Counted from the first letter of the stretch, positions 1 through 7,061 are shown. The stretch is 64,000 nucleotides of DNA from Sphingobacteriaceae bacterium (GCA_002319075.1 NVQB01000001.1:5394001-5458000); one strand, 5' to 3'. A program made the numbers and translations. The notes: generated by a model not told the origin, from the letters alone.

Positions 1-476
1 GGGAAATGAGGTGAATTCAATTCACCAACGAGGCAATAGTCTACTTCTTTATCGTCATGAATAGCTTTTATAGGATCTCCTCTGAAATTTGAAAGGAAGA
101 AATTTTTGCCTATACCCTTTTTTCCACCACCAATGGTGCCAGTGTGGAGAATCAATATTTTACCTTCGTTGTCAACCGCAAATGCACCTGCAACTCGTTT
201 GCTACCTTCATAGTCAAAATTGATCTCACCATTCAATGAATTGCTTCTGCCTTGTTTAGGTCTACCTATTCCGAAGCCATTCCAATATTTACTTTCTTGT
301 TCCTGAACGCATACCCAAATATCTAGTTCTTGTGAATATTGTACAGTAGTATCCATACTACCACCTGGAAATCCCACACGGCAGCGAATTCGTTCAGTGA
401 AAAACGCATTTAATTTTTTGTGAAAAAGTTTGTGGAGCTTTTTTATCTCTTGCTCATCTGTGATTACTATAGACAT
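1..476 (-). CDS. Unknown protein, C-terminus cut by window edge
   Basis: An open frame of 158 codons starts at ATG 476 and runs off the left edge with no stop, so only the N-terminal part is seen. It begins MSIVITDEQEIKKL. A glycine-rich stretch, HTGTIGGGKKGIGKNFF, lies near residues 110-126 and could be a nucleotide- or DNA-binding loop, but this is not a canonical P-loop. The ATG lies two bases after the stop of the DUF2971 gene, so the two are almost certainly cotranscribed and probably translationally coupled. This makes it the last visible gene of the five-gene minus-strand cassette. I do not recognise the family, and no function is assigned. Confidence 0.75.
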   Translation of the reverse strand, partial: MSIVITDEQEIKKLHKLFHKKLNAFFTERIRCRVGFPGGSMDTTVQYSQELDIWVCVQEQESKYWNGFGIGRPKQGRSNSLNGEINFDYEGSKRVAGAFAVDNEGKILILHTGTIGGGKKGIGKNFFLSNFRGDPIKAIHDDKEVDYCLVGELNSPHF

Positions 477-478
477 AA

Positions 479-1111
479 CTAATCAATTTTAAAATGATTA
501 ATCCACTTTGGATTTCCTAAAAGGGTTGAGTGCGAAATACGACCTTTAAATTCAGGAGCAAGATTCATCAACCCATCCTTTACGCTATTAAAAACGGGGT
601 CGGGGAGTCTGCTGCTAAGAGTGATACGTCTAATGCAATTAATATCTAGTGGTACATCAAATGCTGGTTTTTGGTCTTCCTTTCCCAAAGCTATAATCCT
701 GTATTCTCTTTCCGGCTCGAAAGGATCTCTTTTAAGATAAGGCAGTTGTTTAATATTCGAACCGTAGTCTGCAAGGTCGTTTATTTTCACATACTTCACT
801 TTCCCGTGGCTTAAACTTTTTGTCTTATCAAGGCATTCGATTAGTTTCTTACGATCGAACTCTATACAACAACCACTGGTTCCGTTAGCAAAGGCAGTCC
901 AATGATGAATGGTTTCTCTCCTGTCAGATAAACAAAGTGCATATATACTACCTGCTTTCTTTTTGTTTTTATATAGATCCATAGTAACCCTATCATTGTA
1001 ATCCTCCCAGAATGCAGGATTAAGCAAGGTTAATTTTTGCCTGGTAAGCATATCCATTAAAAATGGAATTGTAGTGAAGCGATTTAAGAAGTTGTCTTGA
1101 GATGTTGACAT
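479..1111 (-). CDS. DUF2971 family protein
   Basis: The 210-residue product has the layout of DUF2971 proteins: an N-terminal LLNPAFWEDYNDR segment, then CLSDRRETIHHWTAFANG, followed by GCCIEFDR, and a late EPEREYRI motif. In this family the fixed aromatic and acidic residues suggest an enzyme, but no reaction is established to my knowledge. The ATG at 1111 was chosen because the only upstream in-frame start is a TTG at 1156. The gene is fourth in the minus-strand cassette, with 88 bases to the gene before it and 2 bases to the next. A 13-bp motif shared with the region ahead of the DUF3892 gene sits about 50 bases upstream. DUF2971 genes often occur in defence islands, which fits this context. 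Confidence 0.75.
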   Translation of the reverse strand: MSTSQDNFLNRFTTIPFLMDMLTRQKLTLLNPAFWEDYNDRVTMDLYKNKKKAGSIYALCLSDRRETIHHWTAFANGTSGCCIEFDRKKLIECLDKTKSLSHGKVKYVKINDLADYGSNIKQLPYLKRDPFEPEREYRIIALGKEDQKPAFDVPLDINCIRRITLSSRLPDPVFNSVKDGLMNLAPEFKGRISHSTLLGNPKWINHFKID

Positions 1112-1161
1112 AGTGTTTTGTTGTAAATGTGTAAAAATAGATTTTAAGAACGACAAAAAAC

Positions 1162-1174
1162 GGGCGGTAAACCG
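1162..1174 (-). promoter_or_regulatory. Shared 13-bp motif, copy 2 (candidate operator)
   Basis: The 13-mer GGGCGGTAAACCG (plus strand) is identical to the one at 4198-4210. Its core CGGT-AA-ACCG is an inverted repeat. Both copies lie just upstream of a cassette gene. An exact 13-base match within 3 kb is unlikely by chance, so I infer a shared regulator-binding site; nothing direct proves it. Confidence 0.4.
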
Positions 1175-1199
1175 AACTTTTTCGACCTTATGATTCTAT

Positions 1200-1952
1200 T
1201 TATCTACGAAAATTGGCTAATTCCCTGCATAATTCATCTAACATCAACTTCATCTTTATTCCCGCTTCTCCTCTCGCATTTGGATGGTAAGTAATAAACA
1301 CCTTCTTAAGAAAATCCTTGAATATTGGATATTCTTCGCCGGAAACAGAATAATATAAAAGCTTCTCTTTCTCTGTATCGGGATCTAAATACGTCTTCTT
1401 GTGCTCATTCCAATCTACTGTATTTCCATCAATACGTTTATGAAGTACATCACTAGCGTCCGTTCCTAGTACCATAATAATATTCGGTTTAAATATTTTA
1501 ATCTCTTCTACCGAAACATTAAAGAGACTTTGCTCTAGTTCGACTTGCTCAGGGCTGATCTTATAGACATTATTCCAAATTAGACTAATATCCTTCTTAA
1601 GATTAAACTGCAATAACTCCTGAAAAGCATAAAAGTAATTCCAAAACGCATTGCCATAACGCCAATTACCTCCTTTAAAATAAAAATCTTCATACATGTC
1701 CATTAGTGCATTTATACCTTGCTCATCTGCTACATTATATATTTTTGTTTTGGTATCCCAACCATTTGTACTAATTCCGAATACCATTATACGTATGTCG
1801 GCTGCATTCCATTGATCTTCAAATTCAGGGGATACAGATAGTAAATGAGGGTGTTCAAAATCCTTATCGCCATCTTGTTTTAGTACCTCGGATTTAAAAG
1901 CTGACCATTTAGAGAGGTACAAATGTTGAAGTTGTGTTTTAATGTCACTCAT
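1200..1952 (-). CDS. Uracil-DNA-glycosylase-fold-like protein (paralogue A)
   Basis: A 250-residue protein with motifs IMVFGISTNGW (about 55-65), AFWNYFYAF, LIWNNVYKIS, FKPNIIMVLGTDASD (about 154-168) and TYHPNARGEAG near the C-terminus. The same motif order occurs in the protein at 19291-19944 (GQETNGW, FWN, AWTNLSKFD, NPKVCLFFTG, SYHPKSLR). An early G-x-x-x-N-G-W loop with a late HP loop resembles the uracil-DNA-glycosylase superfamily, where the HP-containing loop enters DNA. That assignment is an inference from motif order. It is third in the minus-strand cassette, 70 bases after the TIGR04141-like gene, so it may supply DNA or nucleotide recognition in a defence module. Confidence 0.65.
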   Translation of the reverse strand: MSDIKTQLQHLYLSKWSAFKSEVLKQDGDKDFEHPHLLSVSPEFEDQWNAADIRIMVFGISTNGWDTKTKIYNVADEQGINALMDMYEDFYFKGGNWRYGNAFWNYFYAFQELLQFNLKKDISLIWNNVYKISPEQVELEQSLFNVSVEEIKIFKPNIIMVLGTDASDVLHKRIDGNTVDWNEHKKTYLDPDTEKEKLLYYSVSGEEYPIFKDFLKKVFITYHPNARGEAGIKMKLMLDELCRELANFRR

Positions 1953-2022
1953 ATTGAGTTATGGGTTTCAAGAGCGTTACAGAGAAAATTAATAAAATAA
2001 GGATCAAAATCTACGAACTAGT

Positions 2023-3675
2023 TTACTTATGGGTTATATCGGAGACATCAATCACGTTAATTCCGAAGTTAAATTGTTGCATCTCTTTCACAACCTGTAC
2101 CAGTGAGTACTTTGCAATATTCGATTTACATTTATCTATTCGATCAATAATCTTCTCTCCTTTGTAATGATTATTTTTAAATGCCATCACAAAACTAATA
2201 TTTAGCTCTTTTTTAATAATTTTTTCTACAACACCAGTTACATCTATTTTTTTGTCGGCATTCCTCTTATTATATTCTTTAAGCGTGCTTTTAAGATAGC
2301 TTACGCCTTTATTATTTTTTAAATCATTTGATAGTCTTTTTGCTGACAAGATCACCTGAATATAAAGATCGCGCATTTGCGCATTAAATCCATTTTTGAC
2401 ATGGATAAAATATGCCGTATTATCGCGAATGGCTAAGATGTCACATAACTCAATGTTTTCTTTAATCACTTTGTCTAGTATGTAATAGTCGGCCAAGTCT
2501 TTGTAACTATTATTATATGCGTCCTCGTCATCCTCATCGTTCCATTCAATCAAGATGTCTTCTTTTAAAAAGTACTTATTATAATATTCTTTGGCGTCTT
2601 CATTCATTATACCAAGAAATTCATCTTCCAAGATGTACCAGTGTCCATCTATTTTAAAATATTTTTTTGCTTTAAACTCGACTTCAGCTGTAATATGAGA
2701 AAATAAATTACCGTATGTTATTTCTTTATCATTAACGAATCCAGTAATATTTAACTTAAAGATGTCTTGCTTAATTTTAACTCGATCGGCAATATCTTCA
2801 ACATTTTCAAATATGTATTTGGTAGCGTTAAAATACAGTTCGCCTCTTTCAAAAATCTCTAAGTCCTTTTTACCCCTTGAAAATTTGAATCTTATGACGA
2901 ATTTGTCGCATTCGTAGAACCTCTCAAGCTTCGATGGATGAACAATTTCGATTATATCATTTTGAAAGTTTTTTAACGCCAAAGGATTGTTATGTATCTG
3001 TACATCGTTTGTAATTAAATCTAAAAGATGTTCATCAAGCTGCTTCAAAAAATCAATATCGCTCACTTTTGAAAAAAGAGTAAGTTGCTTCGGAGGATTA
3101 TCAGTATATATCTTATCTAAGTCGGTTATAAGAGATTTTAAATCTTCAAAATCTATTTTTTTTCTCAAATAGAAATACGATCCAACTTCCATAATAGACA
3201 TTTTTTCGTCTAGCTTATATTTCTTAAATTCTTTCAATTTAAGTTCATCTCGAACCTTCAATTTTATTTTTACGGGAACATCAGAATACACTAATGTTTC
3301 AGAAATTGTTTGATTTAAATTGTATGTTTCTTTTTTATATGAAATATTGCTTGCAATACTCCTTGTGTTTAACTCTATGATATTATCGTTAGTAGGGCTC
3401 GCAATTCTTTGATAAATCTCTATACCAAACAAAGGATGTAAGAATTTCTTGATCACGCTCATTCCGCTTCCACTAATAACGCAGTATAGTTCAGATTTAT
3501 ACTTAATAAAAAGCACATAAGAAAACTCTACTACATCAAAATTTTGATTTTGTGTTAATACATCCGGCAAAAACACTTTCCAATAAAATTTCTCTTTTGG
3601 TTGTCTATAGCAATATGACCAAAATTTGAAATCCCCATCCTCGTGTGTTGTTATTTGAGGGTTAACTAATTTCAA
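2023..3675 (-). CDS. TIGR04141/DUF6119-like sporadically distributed protein
   Basis: This large 550-residue frame resembles the TIGR04141/DUF6119 family, whose members occur patchily in genomic islands. The C-terminal half carries CDILAIRDNTAYFIHVKNG followed by a conserved RDLYIQV segment. The D...HVK spacing recalls a PD-(D/E)xK nuclease core, which is an inference. The first codon of this frame is TTG at 3675, and the frame stays open upstream to 3750 without an ATG. An ATG-initiated frame at 3824 runs in another phase and stops at 3723, overlapping by about 25 bases. A one-base shift would join them, so the true gene probably starts at 3824 and is frameshifted. The next gene starts 70 bases on. 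Confidence 0.65.
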   Translation of the reverse strand: MKLVNPQITTHEDGDFKFWSYCYRQPKEKFYWKVFLPDVLTQNQNFDVVEFSYVLFIKYKSELYCVISGSGMSVIKKFLHPLFGIEIYQRIASPTNDNIIELNTRSIASNISYKKETYNLNQTISETLVYSDVPVKIKLKVRDELKLKEFKKYKLDEKMSIMEVGSYFYLRKKIDFEDLKSLITDLDKIYTDNPPKQLTLFSKVSDIDFLKQLDEHLLDLITNDVQIHNNPLALKNFQNDIIEIVHPSKLERFYECDKFVIRFKFSRGKKDLEIFERGELYFNATKYIFENVEDIADRVKIKQDIFKLNITGFVNDKEITYGNLFSHITAEVEFKAKKYFKIDGHWYILEDEFLGIMNEDAKEYYNKYFLKEDILIEWNDEDDEDAYNNSYKDLADYYILDKVIKENIELCDILAIRDNTAYFIHVKNGFNAQMRDLYIQVILSAKRLSNDLKNNKGVSYLKSTLKEYNKRNADKKIDVTGVVEKIIKKELNISFVMAFKNNHYKGEKIIDRIDKCKSNIAKYSLVQVVKEMQQFNFGINVIDVSDITHK

Positions 3676-3722
3676 ATCTAAGTTCGCAAACTTGTGTCTT
3701 AGTTTTTTGATATGGTTTTCTT

Positions 3723-3824
3723 TTATGTATTGGTAATATCCTCGAAGGATTTATCCCTTAATTCATAAAAGCTTCTGTCGATTTTAAATATTTTTAAATC
3801 GATTTTGAAATTATCTAAATCCAT
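3723..3824 (-). CDS. Probable N-terminal piece of the TIGR04141-like gene, out of frame
   Basis: An ATG frame of 33 codons begins MDLDNFKIDLKIFKIDRSF and ends at TAA 3725-3723. It starts 10 bases after the DUF3892 stop, the spacing expected of an operon gene. Its downstream neighbour frame opens at 3750 and continues YIKENHIKKLRHKF into the 550-residue protein. The two phases differ by one base, which suggests either a real inactivating deletion, a recoding event or a sequencing error between 3726 and 3750. It could also be a short unrelated leader peptide. Confidence 0.5.
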   Translation of the reverse strand: MDLDNFKIDLKIFKIDRSFYELRDKSFEDITNT

Positions 3825-3834
3825 AGCTTATCTT

Positions 3835-4149
3835 TTATGGCGCTATCCAGTCAAAATCAATAAGGTGAGCTAAATTGTCGGTCAATGTTTTATCTGGGTT
3901 AGAACGAAGATATTTCCCGTTTTTTCCACTAACAACTTCAACAGTTTCACCAATATTCCATCCTGCCTGTGTATAATTCCATAACCAGGTGGTGGCACTA
4001 TTACCTTTGGTTTCCAAAAGCGTTATTGCATCCGCCCTAGTTTTTTTACTCGCTCTTGAAATTGAATTTTCACTTACCGTATGAAAAGCATAATGTGTAA
4101 TCACATTGTTTGAATCTTTCCACACACCTGATATTCTGTATTCTGCCAT
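3835..4149 (-). CDS. DUF3892 domain protein
   Basis: A 104-residue protein that begins MAEYRISGVWKDSNNVITHYA, the typical opening of DUF3892, and includes SRASKKTRADAITLLETKGN and WNIGETVEVVSGKNGKYLRSNPD. The ATG at 4149 was chosen over upstream in-frame codons because the family homology starts there and a TATATTTG promoter box lies 18 bases upstream. It is the first gene of the minus-strand cassette, and the next frame starts 10 bases after its stop. DUF3892 proteins are small and soluble, with no established activity. In this setting it may be an accessory or sensor subunit, which is inference only. Confidence 0.8.
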   Translation of the reverse strand: MAEYRISGVWKDSNNVITHYAFHTVSENSISRASKKTRADAITLLETKGNSATTWLWNYTQAGWNIGETVEVVSGKNGKYLRSNPDKTLTDNLAHLIDFDWIAP

Positions 4150-4167
4150 GTTGAGTTTATTTTTAAT

Positions 4168-4175
4168 CAAATATA
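4168..4175 (-). promoter_or_regulatory. Promoter -7 box of the defence-like cassette
   Basis: TATATTTG on the minus strand matches the Bacteroidetes -7 consensus TAnnTTTG and ends 18 bases before the DUF3892 ATG. The shared 13-bp motif lies about 22 bases further upstream, where the -33 region would be. Confidence 0.55.
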
Positions 4176-4197
4176 GTTTATGATAATTATATGAAAG

Positions 4198-4210
4198 GGG
4201 CGGTAAACCG
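4198..4210 (-). promoter_or_regulatory. Shared 13-bp motif, copy 1 (candidate operator)
   Basis: GGGCGGTAAACCG on the plus strand, identical to 1162-1174. It falls at the expected -33 position of the cassette promoter, so a bound protein would probably block or recruit RNA polymerase. This role is inferred from position only. Confidence 0.4.
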
Positions 4211-4422
4211 TCCGTTTTGAGCTTCTTTAGGTCGTTTTTTATGATCTGAATCTTTTTATGGTACAATATTATGGAATCAGCTGTTAAATAAAATCCCTAA
4301 AACCAATGAAATCATATCCCCGATTTTTGGGATTTTGAACTCAGAGATAAATCTTCTATATTTGAAATAATTGCTCATAAGGCCACGATCTCCGGATTTC
4401 GAATCATCTAAAGATCAATCTT

Positions 4423-4911
4423 ATGAAAAAGAAATTAATGCCACTCGAAAAAGGAGATCTATCTTCTTTAAAATCTGCTCAATCCCGTAAAATTTTACAG
4501 CATGTTCTAAGTCCTTTAGAAGAAGCTGCATTCCATTACATTTACAAACCTTTTGACTACGAAATAGAAAAAGGCAAAAGCATTTACATTACCCACTACA
4601 CCTGTAAAGAACTGTTGCGCAGCACTTCGCATAAGTTAGATTTACTTTTAAACTCCACTACCAAATCCATTTATTTTAATCGCGTTCCTGTTAAACATCG
4701 CAAAGCATTCGATGATGTAAGAATAATTCTTTCCTTATATCCCATTCTAAGAAATAAACTCTGCCGGCTAGATTGTTACACACTTCTTTCTATAATGAAA
4801 CACGGCCGAAAGTACTTTTCAGAAGAACAAAAATTTGGAAAAGGTGAAATGCAAACCATAGATGGGTTGTTCGCCAGGTACAATTGTTCGCATTTATTTA
4901 AGGATCTCTAA
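4423..4911 (+). CDS. Hypothetical protein
   Basis: A 162-residue soluble, basic protein without signal peptide or membrane segment. It contains KPFDYEIEKGKSIYITHYT and CRLDCYTLLSIMKHGRKYF, neither of which I recognise. It runs divergently from the defence-like cassette and is followed 13 bases later by the remnant of a DNA methyltransferase. It may therefore be a leftover gene of the same mobile or restriction-type island. No function is proposed. Confidence 0.6.
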   Translation: MKKKLMPLEKGDLSSLKSAQSRKILQHVLSPLEEAAFHYIYKPFDYEIEKGKSIYITHYTCKELLRSTSHKLDLLLNSTTKSIYFNRVPVKHRKAFDDVRIILSLYPILRNKLCRLDCYTLLSIMKHGRKYFSEEQKFGKGEMQTIDGLFARYNCSHLFKDL

Positions 4912-4924
4912 CAACTTTTATCCT

Positions 4925-5059
4925 ATGTTAGAAAGAATTACGATTTATAATTCTTGTTGCTTGCAGGCTATGCCGTTAATTGATAGTAAGAGCATTGATT
5001 TAATTTTGTGTGATCCGCCTTATGGAAACGATCGATCTCAAAAGGAGTGCTGTAATTAA
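4925..5059 (+). pseudogene. Truncated DNA methyltransferase N-terminus
   Basis: The 44-residue frame reads MLERITIYNSCCLQAM, then SKSIDLILCDPPYG. This is the start of an N6-adenine or N4-cytosine DNA methyltransferase: a strand with NxDC-like motif I, then the catalytic (D/N)PP(Y/F) motif. After DPPYGN the sequence diverges and stops at 5059. The target-recognition domain and the rest of the catalytic fold are missing, so it cannot be functional. It points to a lost restriction-modification or phage gene at this spot. Confidence 0.7.
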
Positions 5060-5238
5060 CAAGCTTTATACCAACTCCCTGGTTCCTTGCACAATACTCC
5101 CTACTTACCCCGTACATATCCCGTCTTTTAGTATAAAACACATCCATTCACTCAGCTTCTCATACACCTTCCCTCAGAGGTCAATACACTCTTACTCATT
5201 CGTCAAATTTTTCATCCAATTTCCAGCTATCTTTGTAT
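5060..5238. other. Intergenic stretch, no gene seen
   Basis: I see no convincing gene here between the methyltransferase remnant and the next gene. It ends with a TATCTTTG promoter box at 5228-5235. Confidence 0.5.
5228..5235 (+). promoter_or_regulatory. Promoter -7 box close to the start codon
   Basis: TATCTTTG matches TAnnTTTG exactly and ends only three bases before the ATG at 5239. Transcription would start at or just inside the start codon, so the mRNA could be leaderless, or the real start may lie downstream. Confidence 0.45.
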
Positions 5239-5826
5239 ATGGCATTTCAGGTCGGTGATATAAAACTCTCAGGTACTGTAAATGGTATTTCTTTCTACAA
5301 AAGCGTCTTTGGCTGGCTGGTAAGGTCCAAAGGCGGGCCAAAGCGGAAACAATTCAAAACCTCACCGGCATTTGTTCGGTCAAGAGAGAACAGCGAAGAA
5401 TTCACAGCCTGTGCCCGGGCTGCGTCTACTATCCGCCGCCTGGTAATAAGACACACCGGTTATAAAGACAAAACCCTTTACCACCGCCTCATGAAGTTGA
5501 TGCGCCTGCTCGCAGATAACGATAAGGAATCCCTTCGTGGAAAGCGCGACCCTATGAAAGGGATGCAGACAAGTCAGGCTCAGGCACTTTTAAAGGAATT
5601 CAAAATAAGCGAAAATCTTTGCCTCTATGATATTCTGCTCATAGCCGGGTTGTTTAAAGAATCTCATGATAAAGTGAAGGAAGGCAGCACTCCTATTATC
5701 CTTTCAGGGGCTATCAGACGCAGACGAGCCAAAAAGCTATCGCCTTTTTATCCACTTTCTAAAGCTCTGCCGGCACACTTATCTTTAAGCCAGAAACAAA
5801 TACAGGTTAACACCGCTTTCGGTTAA
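5239..5826 (+). CDS. Conserved hypothetical protein of Bacteroidetes
   Basis: A 195-residue basic protein beginning MAFQVGDIKLSGTVNGISFY, followed by KGGPKRKQFKTSPAFVRSREN and a CARAAS segment. This GxVNGxSFYK...KGGP...RENxxEF pattern is one I associate with a Bacteroidetes-specific family of unknown function. The ATG at 5239 was preferred to a TTG at 5233 because the homologous segment starts there. There is no signal peptide or membrane segment. The Arg/Lys-rich C-terminus (IRRRRAKKL) could bind nucleic acid, but that is only a guess. Confidence 0.65.
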   Translation: MAFQVGDIKLSGTVNGISFYKSVFGWLVRSKGGPKRKQFKTSPAFVRSRENSEEFTACARAASTIRRLVIRHTGYKDKTLYHRLMKLMRLLADNDKESLRGKRDPMKGMQTSQAQALLKEFKISENLCLYDILLIAGLFKESHDKVKEGSTPIILSGAIRRRRAKKLSPFYPLSKALPAHLSLSQKQIQVNTAFG

Positions 5827-5909
5827 AGGCGTTTATAGAAAGCTAATTACAGGCTTAGCATCTGCACTACAATCAAACTTTATTTTCTTCCCAAAGCATT
5901 CGCGCATGA

Positions 5910-5939
5910 TCAGTTTTTTATAGCGTATACATATACCAT
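5910..5939 (-). pseudogene. N-terminal remnant of a GIY-YIG nuclease gene
   Basis: The minus strand reads MVYVYAIKN and then stops. The first eight codons are the same as those of the intact GIY-YIG gene at 7035-7316, and the flanking hairpin DNA to the right also matches. It is therefore the broken end of an older copy of the same unit. Confidence 0.6.
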
Positions 5940-6074
5940 TTGCTAACAATAAAAAAAGCAGAGAAAAAATTCTCTGCTTTTATATGTACCCCGCACTTTG
6001 AAATTATCGAACTTTATGCGCGAACCATAAAGCAAAAAGCTCTCCCGTATTAACGAAAGAGCTTTTCTGCTTTA
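5940..6074. repeat. Repeat unit flank, copy 1 (two hairpins)
   Basis: About 135 bases are nearly identical to 7317-7450. The unit contains two terminator-like hairpins, 5957-5978 (AGCAGAGA paired with TCTCTGCT, A-run before, T-run after) and 6035-6066 (AAAAGCTCT paired with AGAGCTTTT). In the second copy it separates the GIY-YIG gene from a tRNA-Leu fragment. Here the tRNA part is missing or decayed beyond recognition. Confidence 0.75.
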
Positions 6075-6153
6075 CGCACCCGGAGGGTACGATTTATCGA
6101 ACTTTTTAGATGATTTCCAAGCAATTAGAGTGTTAAGAAAACTTACTAAGAAA

Positions 6154-6510
6154 TCAATATGCCTGAATCAACGCATTTAATGGAATATTTAATTTTTCAT
6201 GAAGATTACGAATCATCTCTAAAGTCAGCTTACGCTTCTTATTTAAAATTTCACTCACGTGGCCTTTATAGCCTATTATCTTTTCCAGATCTTTTTGTTT
6301 GTAACCCATTTGTTCCATTCTGAATTTAATAGCTTCTATAGGGTCTGGCGCTTCGATCGGATAATGTTCATCTTCGTAACGCTCTATTAAAAGTGCAAGA
6401 ATATCCAGTTCATCTCCTTCCGAAGTTCCAGGACGAGCATCAAAAATCTCTTCAAGCCGGGTTAAAGCTTTTTGATAATCTTTTTCAGTTTTTATAGGTT
6501 TTATGTTCAT
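6154..6510 (-). CDS. higA: HigA-type antitoxin (helix-turn-helix)
   Basis: The 118-residue product matches HigA antitoxins: an acidic N-terminal half (EEIFDARPGTSEGDELDILA), then the HTH region GYKQKDLEKIIGYKGHVSEIL and the C-terminal NIPLNALI. HigA binds and neutralises the HigB ribonuclease and represses its own operon through the HTH. The ATG at 6510 is chosen because the family starts at MNIKPIKTEKDY; longer readings overlap higB. It lies 11 bases after higB, the usual toxin-first order of this class. The perfect palindrome at 6853-6879 is the likely target. Confidence 0.9.
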   Translation of the reverse strand: MNIKPIKTEKDYQKALTRLEEIFDARPGTSEGDELDILALLIERYEDEHYPIEAPDPIEAIKFRMEQMGYKQKDLEKIIGYKGHVSEILNKKRKLTLEMIRNLHEKLNIPLNALIQAY

Positions 6511-6521
6511 GATTTTTAATT

Positions 6522-6815
6522 TTAAATGGATTCGGCATCTATTTTGTCGTATTGGGCGTGAGTCCCAATAAACCTGATCCAAACCATTTTATATTTATAA
6601 TTTATTCTTACGATAAGTCTGTACGAATTGCCTTTGATATTAAATACTACGCGATTATCACTCAAAAAACTTGCACTAGGGTAATTGATTTTAATGTCTT
6701 TCGTTGATACCCAATTTGCATTTGCAGTTTCCTCATACCATGATTTTAATTGTTGTTCACAATCTTCATGTTTCTTCCAAAATAGTACTAATGTTTTTTT
6801 AGCAATAATTCTCAC
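6522..6815 (-). CDS. higB: HigB-type mRNA interferase toxin
   Basis: A 97-residue RelE/HigB-family toxin. The sequence VRIIAKKTLVLFWKKHEDCE, then PSASFLSDNRVVFNIKGN, YRLIVRINYKYK and the ending FIGTHAQYDKID are diagnostic of the HigB branch, which cleaves mRNA on the ribosome. I chose GTG at 6815 because homologues start exactly there and a TAACTTTG promoter box ends 17 bases upstream. A longer reading would run into the promoter. It is cotranscribed with higA. Confidence 0.9.
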   Translation of the reverse strand: MRIIAKKTLVLFWKKHEDCEQQLKSWYEETANANWVSTKDIKINYPSASFLSDNRVVFNIKGNSYRLIVRINYKYKMVWIRFIGTHAQYDKIDAESI

Positions 6816-6832
6816 AAACTTTATCTTGATTA

Positions 6833-6840
6833 CAAAGTTA
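6833..6840 (-). promoter_or_regulatory. Promoter -7 box of higBA
   Basis: TAACTTTG on the minus strand fits TAnnTTTG. The GTG start of higB follows 17 bases later. The -33 position falls in or beside the palindrome at 6853-6879. Confidence 0.6.
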
Positions 6841-6852
6841 AGCAAAAACATT

Positions 6853-6879
6853 AAATAGTTCCCAATTTGGGAACTATTT
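6853..6879. promoter_or_regulatory. Palindromic operator upstream of higBA
   Basis: A perfect 27-bp inverted repeat, AAATAGTTCCCA-ATT-TGGGAACTATTT, 12 bases upstream of the -7 box. HigA antitoxins repress their own operons by binding palindromes of this kind. The position over the -33 region fits autorepression. No experiment is seen here; this is inferred from position and symmetry. Confidence 0.7.
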
Positions 6880-6894
6880 TAAGAGATAGGGAAT

Positions 6895-6930
6895 AAAAAA
6901 CCGCTAAGCGATATTTTATCAACTTAGCGG
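6895..6930 (-). terminator. Rho-independent terminator upstream of higBA
   Basis: On the minus strand, a CCGCTAAG/CTTAGCGG stem is followed by six T residues. It would stop transcripts coming from the tRNA-Leu/GIY-YIG region before they enter higBA. Confidence 0.7.
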
Positions 6931-6966
6931 TGATTTGATGCGATTAAATCTGATTTAATCGTTTTG

Positions 6967-7020
6967 TACCTCCGGTCGGACTCGAACCGACACGATTTCT
7001 CACTGGTGTTTGAGACCAGC
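6967..7020 (-). pseudogene. tRNA-Leu 3' fragment 1
   Basis: These 54 bases are identical to the 3' two-thirds of the intact tRNA-Leu(CAA) at 7661-7740: anticodon arm, variable loop, T arm and acceptor strand. The 5' part is replaced by a 40-bp imperfect palindrome and the end of the GIY-YIG gene, so a normal tRNA cannot form. Confidence 0.8.
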
Positions 7021-7061
7021 CTGCCCGCCGAAGCTCAGCCTTGCGCGTCGGCAGGCGGGCG
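7020..7061. repeat. Imperfect palindromic element, copy 1
   Basis: A GC-rich inverted-repeat element starting CCTGCCCGCCGAAGC and ending GTCGGCAGGCGGGC. It interrupts tRNA-Leu sequence right before the anticodon arm and contains the stop codon of the GIY-YIG gene. It is far more GC-rich than its surroundings. A second copy lies at 7508-7549. Confidence 0.75.

Noticed and set aside
6075-6105. A further tRNA fragment next to the first repeat unit
   Set aside because: A GTTCGA stretch and GGGTGC end resemble a tRNA 3' end on the minus strand, but no arms pair convincingly.
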